Source: CALRQJ02 sp943370285 | GTDB taxonomy: Bacteria; Bacteroidota; Bacteroidia; Chitinophagales; Chitinophagaceae | Reading direction: 5' to 3' | NCBI GenBank assembly: GCA_943370285.1 | Contig: CALRQJ020000008.1 | Span: 1-64,000, forward strand | Length of the DNA stretch: 64,000 nt | In this document: positions 52,922 through 61,714 of the stretch, piece by piece | Position numbering within the stretch: the stretch's first letter is position 1 | How the letters are laid out: every line of letters begins with the position of its first letter | Program-made: the position numbers and the translations under genes | Notes under the pieces: model-generated | What the model was told of the DNA's origin: nothing | Database searches by the model: none | The model's input: only the letters and a program-made list of their open reading frames with translations

Positions 52922-54166
52922 ATGAAAAAATCGAACAAACTCACTATATACATTCTAGCTGCAATGGTATTGGGTATTGTAGTAGGCTATATCACCCATA
53001 TTACTGCATCAGCCGAAACAATTCAAAGCTTTTCTAAAAACATTAAACTGCTGAGTAGCATCTTCATTCGCTTGGTTCAAATGATTATTGCACCATTAGT
53101 GTTTTGTACGTTGGTGGTAGGTATTGCTAAACTGGGCGATTTAAAAGCAGTTGGCCGTGTAGGTGGTAAAGCCTTGCTTTGGTTTATTACAGCATCACTT
53201 GCTTCTCTATTATTAGGAATGTTGTTGGTGAATATTTTTAAGCCGGGTACTTATATCGATTTGAGCCAGGCCGACACAGAAGGTGTAAAAGACCTCATGA
53301 CCAAAACATCTTCTTTTTCCATTCAGAATTTTGTGGAGCATATTATTCCAAAGAGTCTCTTTGAGGCAATGGCAACAAACGAAATACTACAGATTGTTGT
53401 CTTCTCTATTTTCTTTGGAGTGGCAGCCGCTGCTATTGGCGATTACACCAAGCCATTGATTAAAGCATTGGATGTTGCATCGCATATTATTCTAAAAATG
53501 GTGAACTATGTCATGAACTTTGCACCCATTGGTGTATTTGGTGCATTGGCAGCGGTGGTGGCAGCAAAGGGACTTGGTATATTCCAATTTTACCTTATTT
53601 ACTTTGCTTATTTTTTATTAGGTATAGCCATTCTTTGGATGCTACTAATTGGTGTTGGATTCATGATACTTGGGCCTCATCGCATGAAGACATTGCTTCG
53701 TCGCATTGGTGGTCCTTTGCTCATTGCCTTTAGTACAACCAGCAGTGAAGCGGTATTTCCTAAGTTAACGGAGGAACTTGAACGTTTTGGTTGTAAAGAT
53801 AAAATTGTTGCGTTTGTATTGCCACTTGGTTATTCTTTTAATCTTGATGGCAGTATGATGTATATGACTTTTGCCAGCTTGGCCATTGCACAAGCCTATG
53901 GTATTCAACTTGATCTTGGTACTCAATTGGTGATGTTGCTTGTATTAATGCTGACCAGCAAGGGTATTGCCGGTGTGCCGAGGGCATCGTTGGTAGTTGT
54001 ATTGGCAACCTGTGCTATGTTTAATATTCCACCCGAAGGTGTGGCGTTGATTCTTCCTATCGACCATTTCTGTGATATGTTCCGCAGTGCAACCAACGTA
54101 GTTGGCAATGCATTGGCAACAAGTGTAGTAAGCAAATGGGAGGGTGAATTAACTGAAGGTCATTAA
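52922..54166 (+). CDS. Dicarboxylate/amino acid:cation symporter (DAACS)
   Basis: 414 residues, GltP/DctA family. Family marks: LSSIFIRLVQMIIAPLVFCTLVVGIAKLGD, FAPIGVFGALAAVV, the serine-rich re-entrant loop FSTTSSEAVFPKL, SFNLDGSMMYMTFA (transport core NxDG), and the C-terminal LPIDHFCDMFRSATNVVGNA with the substrate-contacting Asp and Asn. Na+- or H+-driven uptake of glutamate, aspartate or C4-dicarboxylates. First gene of a plus-strand run of membrane proteins. Confidence 0.94.
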   Translation: MKKSNKLTIYILAAMVLGIVVGYITHITASAETIQSFSKNIKLLSSIFIRLVQMIIAPLVFCTLVVGIAKLGDLKAVGRVGGKALLWFITASLASLLLGMLLVNIFKPGTYIDLSQADTEGVKDLMTKTSSFSIQNFVEHIIPKSLFEAMATNEILQIVVFSIFFGVAAAAIGDYTKPLIKALDVASHIILKMVNYVMNFAPIGVFGALAAVVAAKGLGIFQFYLIYFAYFLLGIAILWMLLIGVGFMILGPHRMKTLLRRIGGPLLIAFSTTSSEAVFPKLTEELERFGCKDKIVAFVLPLGYSFNLDGSMMYMTFASLAIAQAYGIQLDLGTQLVMLLVLMLTSKGIAGVPRASLVVVLATCAMFNIPPEGVALILPIDHFCDMFRSATNVVGNALATSVVSKWEGELTEGH

Positions 54167-54208
54167 ATAATTATTGCATTAGATTTTTTTTACTAATTTA
54201 TTTGTCAA

Positions 54209-54898
54209 ATGATACTATTGGAAGCTTTTCATTGGAGTCAATTATTACAACCACAGTTCTACATTAATAATGGTGGTTTGTGGTTAATCTTAATTATTGT
54301 ATTTGCGGAAACAGGTTTGTTTGTAGGTTTCTTTTTTCCCGGCGATAGTTTGCTATTTGTGTCAGGCATTTTCAGTAATAAATTGGCCGCTTATCTCTAC
54401 GATACCAATAACGATTTTTTAAATCTGCTGATGATAACCGCACTCATTACAATAGCAGGTATACTAGGCAATGCCACAGGCTATTGGTTTGGTAGAAAAG
54501 TTGGTCCTGCCATGTATCATTGGAAAGATAACCTGTTGTTTAAAAAGCGGTATTTACATCAGGCTCATGATTTTTACGAAGAACATGGTGGCGGTGCTAT
54601 TGTGTTTGCAAGATTTTTACCTATTGTAAGAACATTTGCACCGATAGTAGCCGGTATTGTAGGCATGGATAAAAAGAAGTTTACTTATTACAATATTGTT
54701 GGCTGCATTGCTTGGGTTTTTTCTATGGTAGCTGCTGGTCACTATTTAAATGAACTGTTTAAAAAGAAGTTTAATATTGACTTGGAGAAGCACCTCGAAA
54801 TTATTGTCTTATTCATCGTATTTATTACTACAGCTCCTGTTATTTATAAAATGATAAAAGGCAATAAAAAAACAACTGAGTCAACACCAAAGCAATAG
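54209..54898 (+). CDS. DedA family (SNARE-associated/VTT) membrane protein
   Basis: 229 residues. Signature segments: ETGLFVGFFFPGDSLLFVSGIF near residue 34, GNATGYWFGRKVGP near 92, and HGGGAIVFARFLPIVRTFAPIVAGIVGMDKKKF near 130. The conserved E, FxPGD and RFxPxxR...PxxAG motifs are complete. DedA proteins act in membrane lipid carrier (undecaprenyl phosphate) flipping or envelope proton homeostasis. 42 bp after the symporter and 27 bp before the MFS pair, so possibly co-transcribed. Confidence 0.92.
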   Translation: MILLEAFHWSQLLQPQFYINNGGLWLILIIVFAETGLFVGFFFPGDSLLFVSGIFSNKLAAYLYDTNNDFLNLLMITALITIAGILGNATGYWFGRKVGPAMYHWKDNLLFKKRYLHQAHDFYEEHGGGAIVFARFLPIVRTFAPIVAGIVGMDKKKFTYYNIVGCIAWVFSMVAAGHYLNELFKKKFNIDLEKHLEIIVLFIVFITTAPVIYKMIKGNKKTTESTPKQ

Positions 54899-54925
54899 CC
54901 ACATTACGGTTCAAATCATTTCGTT

Positions 54926-56161
54926 ATGCAGCAAAAACAATACGGCATATTTTCTTTACCGGTTATTGTAGGTGCATTAGGTTTTTTTGTTGATGTATAT
55001 GATTTGCTTTTGTTCAATATTGTTCGAAAATCTAGTTTTAAAGATTTAGGTGTATCAGCAGAGAACATGAAAGTCTTTGGTGAAAATATATTGAGTTGGC
55101 AAATGTTGGGGCTAACCATTGGTGGTATTTTATGGGGGATGATGGGTGATAAAAAAGGCCGTAAAAGCGTACTTTTCGGTTCTATTTTATTATACTCTTT
55201 GGCTACTATCGCAAATGGATTTGTAACTGATATCAATCAATACACTTGGCTACGTTTTATTGCCGGTTTAGGCTTGGCCGGTGAGTTAGGTGCAAGCATT
55301 ACTTTAACCAGTGAAATTCTACCCAAAGAAAAAAGAGGCATCGCATCTGCAGTCATAGCAACAAGTGGTGTAATGGGTACTATTGCTGCTTATTTTATTC
55401 ATGAGTGGAGTGATCAAAACTGGCGACTCTGTTATTTTATTGGCGGCGGAATGGGTTTGCTCTTATTGTTATTACGGGTAAGCGTTTTTGAAAGCAGCAT
55501 GTTTGATGCTGTAAAAAAAGGGGCAGCCAAAAGAGGAAGCTTTATCATGTTTCTCAACAATAAGGAACGTTTTTTACGATACTTGAGAGGCATTATCATT
55601 GGCTTACCTGTTTGGTATGTGATTGGTATATTGATTAGTTTTTCAGATGAATTTGCCAAACGATTTGGCATTGATAATTTCGATCAACCTAAGGCATTAA
55701 TGCTGCAATACACCGCATTGGCTTTTGGAGATATGGCTGCAGGATTGCTGAGTAATTATATCAAAAGCCGTAAAAAAACTTTGCTGTTATTTTATGGTAT
55801 TCTCAGCTTTTTTATCTTATTATTTTTTGCTACCAAAGGTGGCGGCAGTGCTACCAATATGTACTTGATTTGCATGGGCTTGGGCTTTGGTTCGGGTATT
55901 TCGGTATTGTACATCACGATGAGTGCAGAGCAGTTTGGTACTAATTTGAGGGCTACTGCTGCTATCTCAATTCCTAATTTAGTTAGAGGATTTTTGCCAC
56001 TTATTTTAATATTGTTTCAATGGTTAAGAAGCGATATGGTTTTCAATAATTATGTAACTGCCGCTTGTATTACAGGTATTATTGTTCTGTTTTTAGGCAT
56101 TATTGCAGTTTGGAAAACTAATGAAACATTTGGCCGAGATTTAAATTTTACCGAACACTAA
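54926..56161 (+). CDS. MFS transporter, first of a tandem pair
   Basis: 411 residues, 12 membrane helices, metabolite:H+ symporter-like. Motif A GMMGDKKGRKSVLFGS between helices 2 and 3; AGLGLAGELGASITLTSEILPKEKRG in helices 4-5; central loop about 190-215; EQFGTNLRATAAISIPNLVRGFLP in the second half. Highly similar throughout to the next gene, so a tandem duplication. Substrate unknown; organic acids or sugars are common for this branch. Confidence 0.9.
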   Translation: MQQKQYGIFSLPVIVGALGFFVDVYDLLLFNIVRKSSFKDLGVSAENMKVFGENILSWQMLGLTIGGILWGMMGDKKGRKSVLFGSILLYSLATIANGFVTDINQYTWLRFIAGLGLAGELGASITLTSEILPKEKRGIASAVIATSGVMGTIAAYFIHEWSDQNWRLCYFIGGGMGLLLLLLRVSVFESSMFDAVKKGAAKRGSFIMFLNNKERFLRYLRGIIIGLPVWYVIGILISFSDEFAKRFGIDNFDQPKALMLQYTALAFGDMAAGLLSNYIKSRKKTLLLFYGILSFFILLFFATKGGGSATNMYLICMGLGFGSGISVLYITMSAEQFGTNLRATAAISIPNLVRGFLPLILILFQWLRSDMVFNNYVTAACITGIIVLFLGIIAVWKTNETFGRDLNFTEH

Positions 56162-56209
56162 TTAAATGACAATTGATATTAATACTTTTATTCAATCAAT
56201 AGTTTACAC

Positions 56210-57469
56210 ATGACCCGTCAAAAAGAAATTGGCATTATTTCTATTCCTGTAATTGTAGCTGCACTAGGCTACTTTGTAGATATCTACGATTTACTATTAT
56301 TTACTATTGTTAGAGAGCCGAGTATTGGAGGTGTTGGCGTAGATCTATCCGATAAAGCCGCCGTATTAGCTGCTAGTGCAAAAATCATCAATTGGCAAAT
56401 GGTGGGATTATTAATTGGTGGCATTTTATGGGGAACAATCGGTGACAAGAAAGGAAGACTGAGTGTATTATTTGGCTCTATCGCATTATATTCAATTGCC
56501 AACTTTGTTACCGGCTATGTGCAAACCGTAGATCAATATGCTTGGGCTAGATTTGTTGCAGGTGTAGGTTTAGCAGGAGAGTTGGGTGCCGGTATTACAT
56601 TGGTGAGTGAACTGTTACCAAAAAACAAGAGAGGTATCGGAACATCTTTAGTTGCCGGTATCGGATTGTTTGGTGCTGTGTTTGCCTATTTTACCTATAA
56701 CTATACCCAAGATTGGCGATTGTGTTATAAGATTGGTGGAGGATTAGGCATATTTCTTTTATTGCTTCGTATTTCAGTTGCTGAGAGTGGCATGTTTGCT
56801 CATGCCAAAACGCAAGGTGTGCAACGTGGAAATTTCTTCATGTTTTTCAATAACAAAAAACGCTTTAAAAAATATTTTTTGGCGATTTTGATTGGATTGC
56901 CAACATGGTATATCATTGGCATTTTAGTGAACTATAGTAATCGCTTTGCAAAAGAATTTTACGGCGATAATATGATTGAAAGTGGTAAAGCCATCATGTT
57001 TGCTTATGCTGCAATAGCTGTTGGCGATATTTTGATTGGCTTAATTAGTCAATATTTTAAAAGCCGTAAAAAAGCATTGCTATTATTTTATTTGTTGTGT
57101 ATTGGTTGTTTGTTTCTATTCTACAGCAGCTTTAATAATTCTGATGTTAGAATGTACACCATTTGTGCTATGCTTGGCTTCAGTACCGGTTTTTGGGCCA
57201 TTTTTGTAACCATGGGTGCCGAGCAATTTGGCACTAACTTAAGAGCTACTGCGGCTACTACTATCCCCAACATGGTACGTGGTGCTTTGCCATTAATCAA
57301 TTTACTCTTTCTCGATTTATTTCAAAAAAGCTGGGGTTGGTCTTTAACACAAAGTGGTGTAGTTACCGGTGTAATAGTAATGTCGGTTACCATGGTGGCT
57401 TTCTACTTTACTGAAGAAACATTTCACAAAGATTTGAATTATTTAGAAGTAGAAGAAATGATACCTTAA
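56210..57469 (+). CDS. MFS transporter, second of a tandem pair
   Basis: 419 residues. The same blocks as its neighbour: GTIGDKKGRLSVLFGS, AGVGLAGELGAGITLVSELLPKNKRG, GAEQFGTNLRATAATTIPNMVRGALP. It differs by an extra segment in the first periplasmic loop (SIGGVGVDLSDKAAVLAASAK). Start codon ATG at 56210. The two copies have diverged in loops, which suggests different substrates or regulation rather than a recent doubling. Confidence 0.9.
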   Translation: MTRQKEIGIISIPVIVAALGYFVDIYDLLLFTIVREPSIGGVGVDLSDKAAVLAASAKIINWQMVGLLIGGILWGTIGDKKGRLSVLFGSIALYSIANFVTGYVQTVDQYAWARFVAGVGLAGELGAGITLVSELLPKNKRGIGTSLVAGIGLFGAVFAYFTYNYTQDWRLCYKIGGGLGIFLLLLRISVAESGMFAHAKTQGVQRGNFFMFFNNKKRFKKYFLAILIGLPTWYIIGILVNYSNRFAKEFYGDNMIESGKAIMFAYAAIAVGDILIGLISQYFKSRKKALLLFYLLCIGCLFLFYSSFNNSDVRMYTICAMLGFSTGFWAIFVTMGAEQFGTNLRATAATTIPNMVRGALPLINLLFLDLFQKSWGWSLTQSGVVTGVIVMSVTMVAFYFTEETFHKDLNYLEVEEMIP

Positions 57470-57499
57470 TCTTGCACGAAGCTATAATTGCCCATAATA

Positions 57500-58555
57500 A
57501 TGAGTGTACAAACCACAATGATTGTTGCTGATACTGAACTTAAATCATCAGAAATCAAAAAGCGAAAATTTCTTATCATTCGCTTTTCATCTATAGGTGA
57601 TATAGTTCTCACTACACCTGTTATTCGATGCATCAAACAACAAGTTGAACATGCCGAAGTACATTTTCTAACGAAAACAAATTTTAAAGGATTACTCGAA
57701 TCCAATCCATACGTAAATAAATTGTATTTGCTCGATGACAATTGGGATTTGTTATTACATGAATTGACTATTGAGGGCTATGAAGCCGTGATTGATTTGC
57801 ATCATAATTTAAGAACACTAAAAGTAAAAAGAGCGCTGAAAGGTGTTCCTAGCTTTTCATTTGATAAATTGAATATTAAAAAATGGTTATACACGGCGCT
57901 TAAGATTAATCTACTTCCTCCAATTCATATTGTTGATAGAAATCTTGCTACGGTTAGCCATTTTGGTGTAGTGAATGATGGCAAAGGGTTAGATTATTTT
58001 ATTCCCGAAAAAGATAGCATCAAACCAAACGATATTCCGGCACAACACCAGTTTGGCTATATTGGATTGGTGATTGGGGCAGCTTTAGTAACAAAACAAT
58101 TGCCACTGCATAAAATCATCGAACTCTGTCAGCACATTCAGCATCCAATTATATTGTTAGGTGGCCCCGAGGACAAAGCAAATGGCGAAGTCATTGCAGC
58201 AACTGACCCCATCAAAATTTATAATGCTTGCGGCAAATTCAACTTAAATGAAAGTGCCGATTTGGTTCGCAATGCAAAACTAATCATCACCCACGATACA
58301 GGTTTGATGCATATTGCAGCCGCCTTTAAAAAACCCATGATTTCTATTTGGGGCAATACCATTCCGGCTTTTGGTATGACCGCTTATTACGGTTCTCAAA
58401 CTGTTGTTGACAAAAGAATGGAAGTAACTTTAGGCTGCCGCCCATGTAGTAAAATTGGCTATAAAAAATGTCCTAAAGGCCATTTTAAGTGTATGGAGCA
58501 ACAAGATATCACTGCCATTGCTATTGCTGCAAGAACTTTAATTGCTAAAGGCTAG
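57500..58555 (+). CDS. Glycosyltransferase family 9 (heptosyltransferase-like)
   Basis: 351 residues from the ATG at 57500; the longer frame opens at a TTG at 57488. After an unusual 22-residue N-terminal lead, the GT9 start is FLIIRFSSIGDIVLTTPVIR. Later VIDLHHNLRT, IGLVIGAA, HPIILLGGPEDKANG, LIITHDTGLMHIAAAFKKPMISIWGNTIPAFG and CRPCSKIGYKKCPKGHFKCM. Transfers a heptose-like sugar onto lipopolysaccharide core or a similar glycolipid at the inner-membrane face. The late Cys-rich motif is usual in Bacteroidetes members. Confidence 0.9.
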   Translation: MSVQTTMIVADTELKSSEIKKRKFLIIRFSSIGDIVLTTPVIRCIKQQVEHAEVHFLTKTNFKGLLESNPYVNKLYLLDDNWDLLLHELTIEGYEAVIDLHHNLRTLKVKRALKGVPSFSFDKLNIKKWLYTALKINLLPPIHIVDRNLATVSHFGVVNDGKGLDYFIPEKDSIKPNDIPAQHQFGYIGLVIGAALVTKQLPLHKIIELCQHIQHPIILLGGPEDKANGEVIAATDPIKIYNACGKFNLNESADLVRNAKLIITHDTGLMHIAAAFKKPMISIWGNTIPAFGMTAYYGSQTVVDKRMEVTLGCRPCSKIGYKKCPKGHFKCMEQQDITAIAIAARTLIAKG

Positions 58556-58649
58556 TATCCCTTAACAAAATCTTAGCGTAAGTAATCGTGTAATCTTCCG
58601 TCTACACTAATCATATACCCGCAAACAAATCATCCATAAATCACAAGGC

Positions 58650-59753
58650 ATGAAAAGACAAATCGTTACTGCTGTATTAGGGTTAATCCTTAGTTCCATG
58701 CAATTAATAGCACAAACAAGCAATACCTTTTCTTTAAAGGGAGAATTGAAAGATGTAGAAGATGGTATCACAGTTAGTCTTTACAATGTAGAAAAAGAAA
58801 ATGATGTTATCGCTACTGCAAAAGTGCAGAATGGGAAATTCGAAATGTCTGGTAAACTCGATAAAACCGTTTTTGCAAAAATTAAGTGTAGCGGCTTTGA
58901 TAGTCCTATTTATCTATTTCTGGCAAATGGAAATACTGTTATAGTCGGAGAAGCAGACGATCCTGATGCAATTACATTTGACGGCAATCCTACCGTAAAA
59001 GATTTTGCAATAGTAAACGGAATAGCGGATTCTTTACTCAATCGTATTAGCCGATTAGAAAAGAGAGAAGCTACTTTAAAGACCAATGCTGATATAATTG
59101 CAAATGACAAACAAATTTGGAATTTGCAAGAGCAGTTTAGCAGCAATGCCATGAAATATATTCAGCAAAATCCTAGCAGTTATGCAAGTACTTATTTATT
59201 GTTTATGATGTATCAGTTGGTGAATGATGCAGATGATTTAACAAAAGCATTCAATGCTATTAGTCTCACCTTACAAACAGCGTATTTTACCAAAGCGGTA
59301 AAACAAGCTATTGACGAAAAAGCAAAACCTCAAACCGGCATCGGAACCAAAGCGATTGTCTTCACCCAAAACGATACTAAGGGAAAACCTGTTTCACTGA
59401 ATGCGTTTAAAGGTAAATATGTGTTGATAGATTTTTGGGCTAGTTGGTGTGGTCCGTGCCGTAGAGAAAATCCTAATGTAGTTAGGGCATACCGTTTGTT
59501 TAAAGACAAAAATTTTACAGTATTAGGTGTATCGCTGGATGATACAAAAGAAGATTGGTTAGCAGCAATAAAAGATGATAATTTGACTTGGACACAACTG
59601 AGTGATTTAGGTGGTTGGGATAATGCAGTGTCAAAACAATATGGCATCAGTAGTATTCCGCAGAATGTATTGATAGATCCATCCGGAAAAATCATTGCAA
59701 AAAATTTACGAGGTTATGCATTATTGAAATTCTTAAAAAATAATTTGCCATAA
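58650..59753 (+). CDS. TlpA-like thioredoxin with DUF4369 N-domain
   Basis: 367 residues: signal peptide (about 1-22, LIAQ), DUF4369 beta domain (about 25-125: FSLKGELKDVEDGITVSLYN), a helical middle and a C-terminal AhpC/TSA-type thioredoxin fold (about 235-367). The redox motif is DFWASWCGPCRRENP near residues 262-276. It should reduce or isomerise disulfides of exported proteins, or assist cytochrome c maturation, in the periplasm. Its own unit, ended by a strong terminator. Confidence 0.9.
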   Translation: MKRQIVTAVLGLILSSMQLIAQTSNTFSLKGELKDVEDGITVSLYNVEKENDVIATAKVQNGKFEMSGKLDKTVFAKIKCSGFDSPIYLFLANGNTVIVGEADDPDAITFDGNPTVKDFAIVNGIADSLLNRISRLEKREATLKTNADIIANDKQIWNLQEQFSSNAMKYIQQNPSSYASTYLLFMMYQLVNDADDLTKAFNAISLTLQTAYFTKAVKQAIDEKAKPQTGIGTKAIVFTQNDTKGKPVSLNAFKGKYVLIDFWASWCGPCRRENPNVVRAYRLFKDKNFTVLGVSLDDTKEDWLAAIKDDNLTWTQLSDLGGWDNAVSKQYGISSIPQNVLIDPSGKIIAKNLRGYALLKFLKNNLP

Positions 59754-59779
59754 TAGTCATTACACATTGAAATAAAAGT

Positions 59780-59809
59780 AAAAGGCATCCCAAACGTGGA
59801 TGCCTTTTG
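59780..59809 (+). terminator. Terminator after the TlpA-like gene
   Basis: AAAAGGCATCC pairs perfectly with GGATGCCTTTT (11 bp, 7-base loop). Confidence 0.88.
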
Positions 59810-59866
59810 TAATTCAATAATATATGGCCTGTGGTTTTACGTCTCTAATGGTTTGAAATAAGCGTA

Positions 59867-60628
59867 TTATTTATTAGCAATGTTGAACAGCATATCAACT
59901 AATGCTTCCGGTGCCGACCATTGTGGATTGTGATCAGATGCTAATTGTAGTATAGACCAGTCTTTTTGCTTGGCTTTTACAGCTTGCGATGCAAAATCGT
60001 CATCTTCCTCCTTCTTACCTTTCTCTACTGTTAAAATATAAGTGGTTGGAATTTTCAAACGCAAATCATTTTTTAATACTATTTTATCGCTAAATGTTTT
60101 TGCAGCATGTGGCACATCTTTTGGCGGCATTTTTCCTTTGGGTACCCAAACAGGAATAGCAAATCCATTTACAATCATTTTAGTAAACCAGGTAGAATCA
60201 TTACCTAATAATGTCAAGGCACTTTCTCCATTATCGGGCACAAAAGCATCTAAGTAAACCAACCGTTTAATTCGCTGTGGTAAACTATCAGCAACACCGG
60301 TTACTACCATGCCGCCATAACTGTGTCCTACTAAAATTACATGATTGAGTTCTTCATACAATAACATGTTCACCACGTCTTTTATATGCGTACTTAAGCC
60401 AACAGTAGGCGCTGCTAAGTGTACCCTTTCTCCTTGACCGGTTAAAGAAGGCCTGTATACCGTACATCCTTTTGCAGTGAGCAAACTATCTACTTGTTTA
60501 AATGCCCAACTGCCACCCCATGCACCATGTACTAGTACATAAACAGGCTTAGGTATTTGTTGTGAATATGCGTTTTTATTAATGCCTGCCAGCAATAGCA
60601 GCATCAAGCGTAATAGATTTCTATACAT
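59867..60628 (-). CDS. Exported alpha/beta hydrolase (salicylate-esterase-like)
   Basis: 253 residues. Signal peptide (about 1-22, AYSQ). Abhydrolase_6 fold: oxyanion motif VHGAWGGSWAF (about 33-43), nucleophile elbow VGHSYGGMV (Ser103), and His in ASDHNPQWSAP near 233. This matches the plant methyl-ester/hydroxynitrile lyase-like esterase branch. Substrate unknown; a small ester is likely. The cut-off gene at 63646 appears to be a relative. Confidence 0.87.
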   Translation of the reverse strand: MYRNLLRLMLLLLAGINKNAYSQQIPKPVYVLVHGAWGGSWAFKQVDSLLTAKGCTVYRPSLTGQGERVHLAAPTVGLSTHIKDVVNMLLYEELNHVILVGHSYGGMVVTGVADSLPQRIKRLVYLDAFVPDNGESALTLLGNDSTWFTKMIVNGFAIPVWVPKGKMPPKDVPHAAKTFSDKIVLKNDLRLKIPTTYILTVEKGKKEEDDDFASQAVKAKQKDWSILQLASDHNPQWSAPEALVDMLFNIANK

Positions 60629-60689
60629 AAATTATCATATAGGTTTGTTAGTAAAGTTACAAGTAACAAATATTAAACTAACTACAATT

Positions 60690-60712
60690 AAAAAGGGGCT
60701 AAGATTAGCCCC
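60690..60712 (-). terminator. Orphan terminator-like hairpin
   Basis: GGGGCTAA (60695-60702) and TTAGCCCC (60705-60712). On the minus strand the stem runs into TTTTTAATT, a typical terminator tail. The nearest minus-strand gene stops 344 bp upstream, so it ends either a long 3' leader or a separate small RNA. Confidence 0.55.
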
Positions 60713-60949
60713 CTGTTGAACGATTGCTTGCTAACTGAAAATATTACCTCATTAATTAAGATACCAACTATTTTTTCAAAATGATTATTCATTGCGATAC
60801 TGCTCATTTGCTTGATACATGATTAAAAAATAATTCAGTAAACAGTAACGTGTAGCAGTTTATGGCAAATGATTTAATCGTTTGAATACGAAATTAGCTA
60901 CCTCCTTAACTATTCTAAGGGGCTTTAGCGGTCAAAAAAAGGGCATAAA

Positions 60950-60972
60950 CGCTTCAATCCTGTATTGAAGCG
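60950..60972 (-). repeat. Perfect 9-bp hairpin downstream of the zinc-ribbon gene
   Basis: CGCTTCAAT (60950-60958) pairs with ATTGAAGCG (60964-60972), 5-base loop. On the minus strand a T run follows only after about 10 bases, so it may be a weak terminator. Confidence 0.5.
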
Positions 60973-61055
60973 GAATTGAAACCAAGTTGGTGTTTAACAA
61001 ACCTATTTTGTTTTCGGATTTTTCGATACAAATCCTTTGGATCTAGCTATTGTGA

Positions 61056-61304
61056 TTAAAAATCAAACAAGTCATCAAATAACCCTTTCTTCTTTTTGTA
61101 CTGATAGTTATTATCTTTTGGATATTGTTGCCTTTGAGGATAACCCTCTGTAGGGATAGTTTTTACAGCAGTTGAAGAACGTTCAATGATCTTGTCTAAT
61201 TCTCCTCGGTCGAGCCACACACCTCTACATTCCGGACAATAATCAATTTCAATACCGCTACGTTCAGTCATTACTAACGCAACATTACAATTCGGACATT
61301 TCAT
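61056..61304 (-). CDS. Zinc-ribbon (zf-TFIIB) protein
   Basis: 82 residues. N-terminal zf-TFIIB domain with C3, C6, C23 and C26 (MKCPNC ... DYCPECRGVWLDRGELDKII), then a Gln/Tyr/Lys-rich tail ending KKKGLFDDLFDF. The WLDRGELD signature after the second knuckle is diagnostic. Nucleic-acid or protein binding is possible; no function is known. Second gene of a two-gene unit, 24 bp after the coiled-coil lipoprotein. Confidence 0.87.
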   Translation of the reverse strand: MKCPNCNVALVMTERSGIEIDYCPECRGVWLDRGELDKIIERSSTAVKTIPTEGYPQRQQYPKDNNYQYKKKKGLFDDLFDF

Positions 61305-61328
61305 ATTTCAATAATTTATGCGTTTACA

Positions 61329-61601
61329 TTAATTCATTTTTCTATTGACTATTGAGTCTAATCTTGATCCTGATTTTCCCATTAAAGAGTCTAGTTTCTT
61401 CACTTTATTAGTTTCTCTCTCTATCAATGAGTCTAAAGAATCCACTTTGTCTAATTCTTTGTTGACTAACGAATCTAATGATTTGGTTTTTTGATCTAGT
61501 GCATCTAGTTTTTTATCTACTTGATTGCTGATATCCTCACAAGCTGTCAAACAAACAATAACTATAATCAACCCTAAGTACTTGGCACAGAATTTATTCA
61601 T
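61329..61601 (-). CDS. Coiled-coil lipoprotein with LDSL repeats
   Basis: 90 residues. Lipobox CLTAC at about residue 20-21. The mature part is one long amphipathic helix with a near-regular 10-11 residue repeat: KLDALDQK, KSLDSLVNKELD, KVDSLDSLIERETN, KVKKLDSLMGKSG, RLDSIVNR. This resembles the design of murein lipoprotein (Lpp), but there is no terminal lysine for peptidoglycan attachment (it ends KMN). Probably an outer-membrane-anchored trimeric or parallel coiled coil. Unrecognised family. Confidence 0.75.
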   Translation of the reverse strand: MNKFCAKYLGLIIVIVCLTACEDISNQVDKKLDALDQKTKSLDSLVNKELDKVDSLDSLIERETNKVKKLDSLMGKSGSRLDSIVNRKMN

Positions 61602-61714
61602 TATTTGGTTTTTAATCTAAGTTTCTTATACTAGTTTATAATGAATGTAAAATACCTTTTTAAACACAACATGACTTACAATGATTTGTTGCTTTTGTCG
61701 TTAATTTATTCTCA

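Larger units (their letters stand above)
60629..61055. other. 427-bp gene-free stretch with hairpins
   Basis: No convincing reading frame on either strand; the best is an 11-codon frame. Two hairpins (60695-60712 and 60950-60972) are described separately. The stretch is AT-rich and could hold a small RNA ending at the first hairpin on the minus strand. Confidence 0.5.

Noticed and set aside
60720..60900. 11-codon minus-strand frame (MYQANEQYRNE)
   Set aside because: Too short, with an upstream in-frame stop and no start context or recognisable family.
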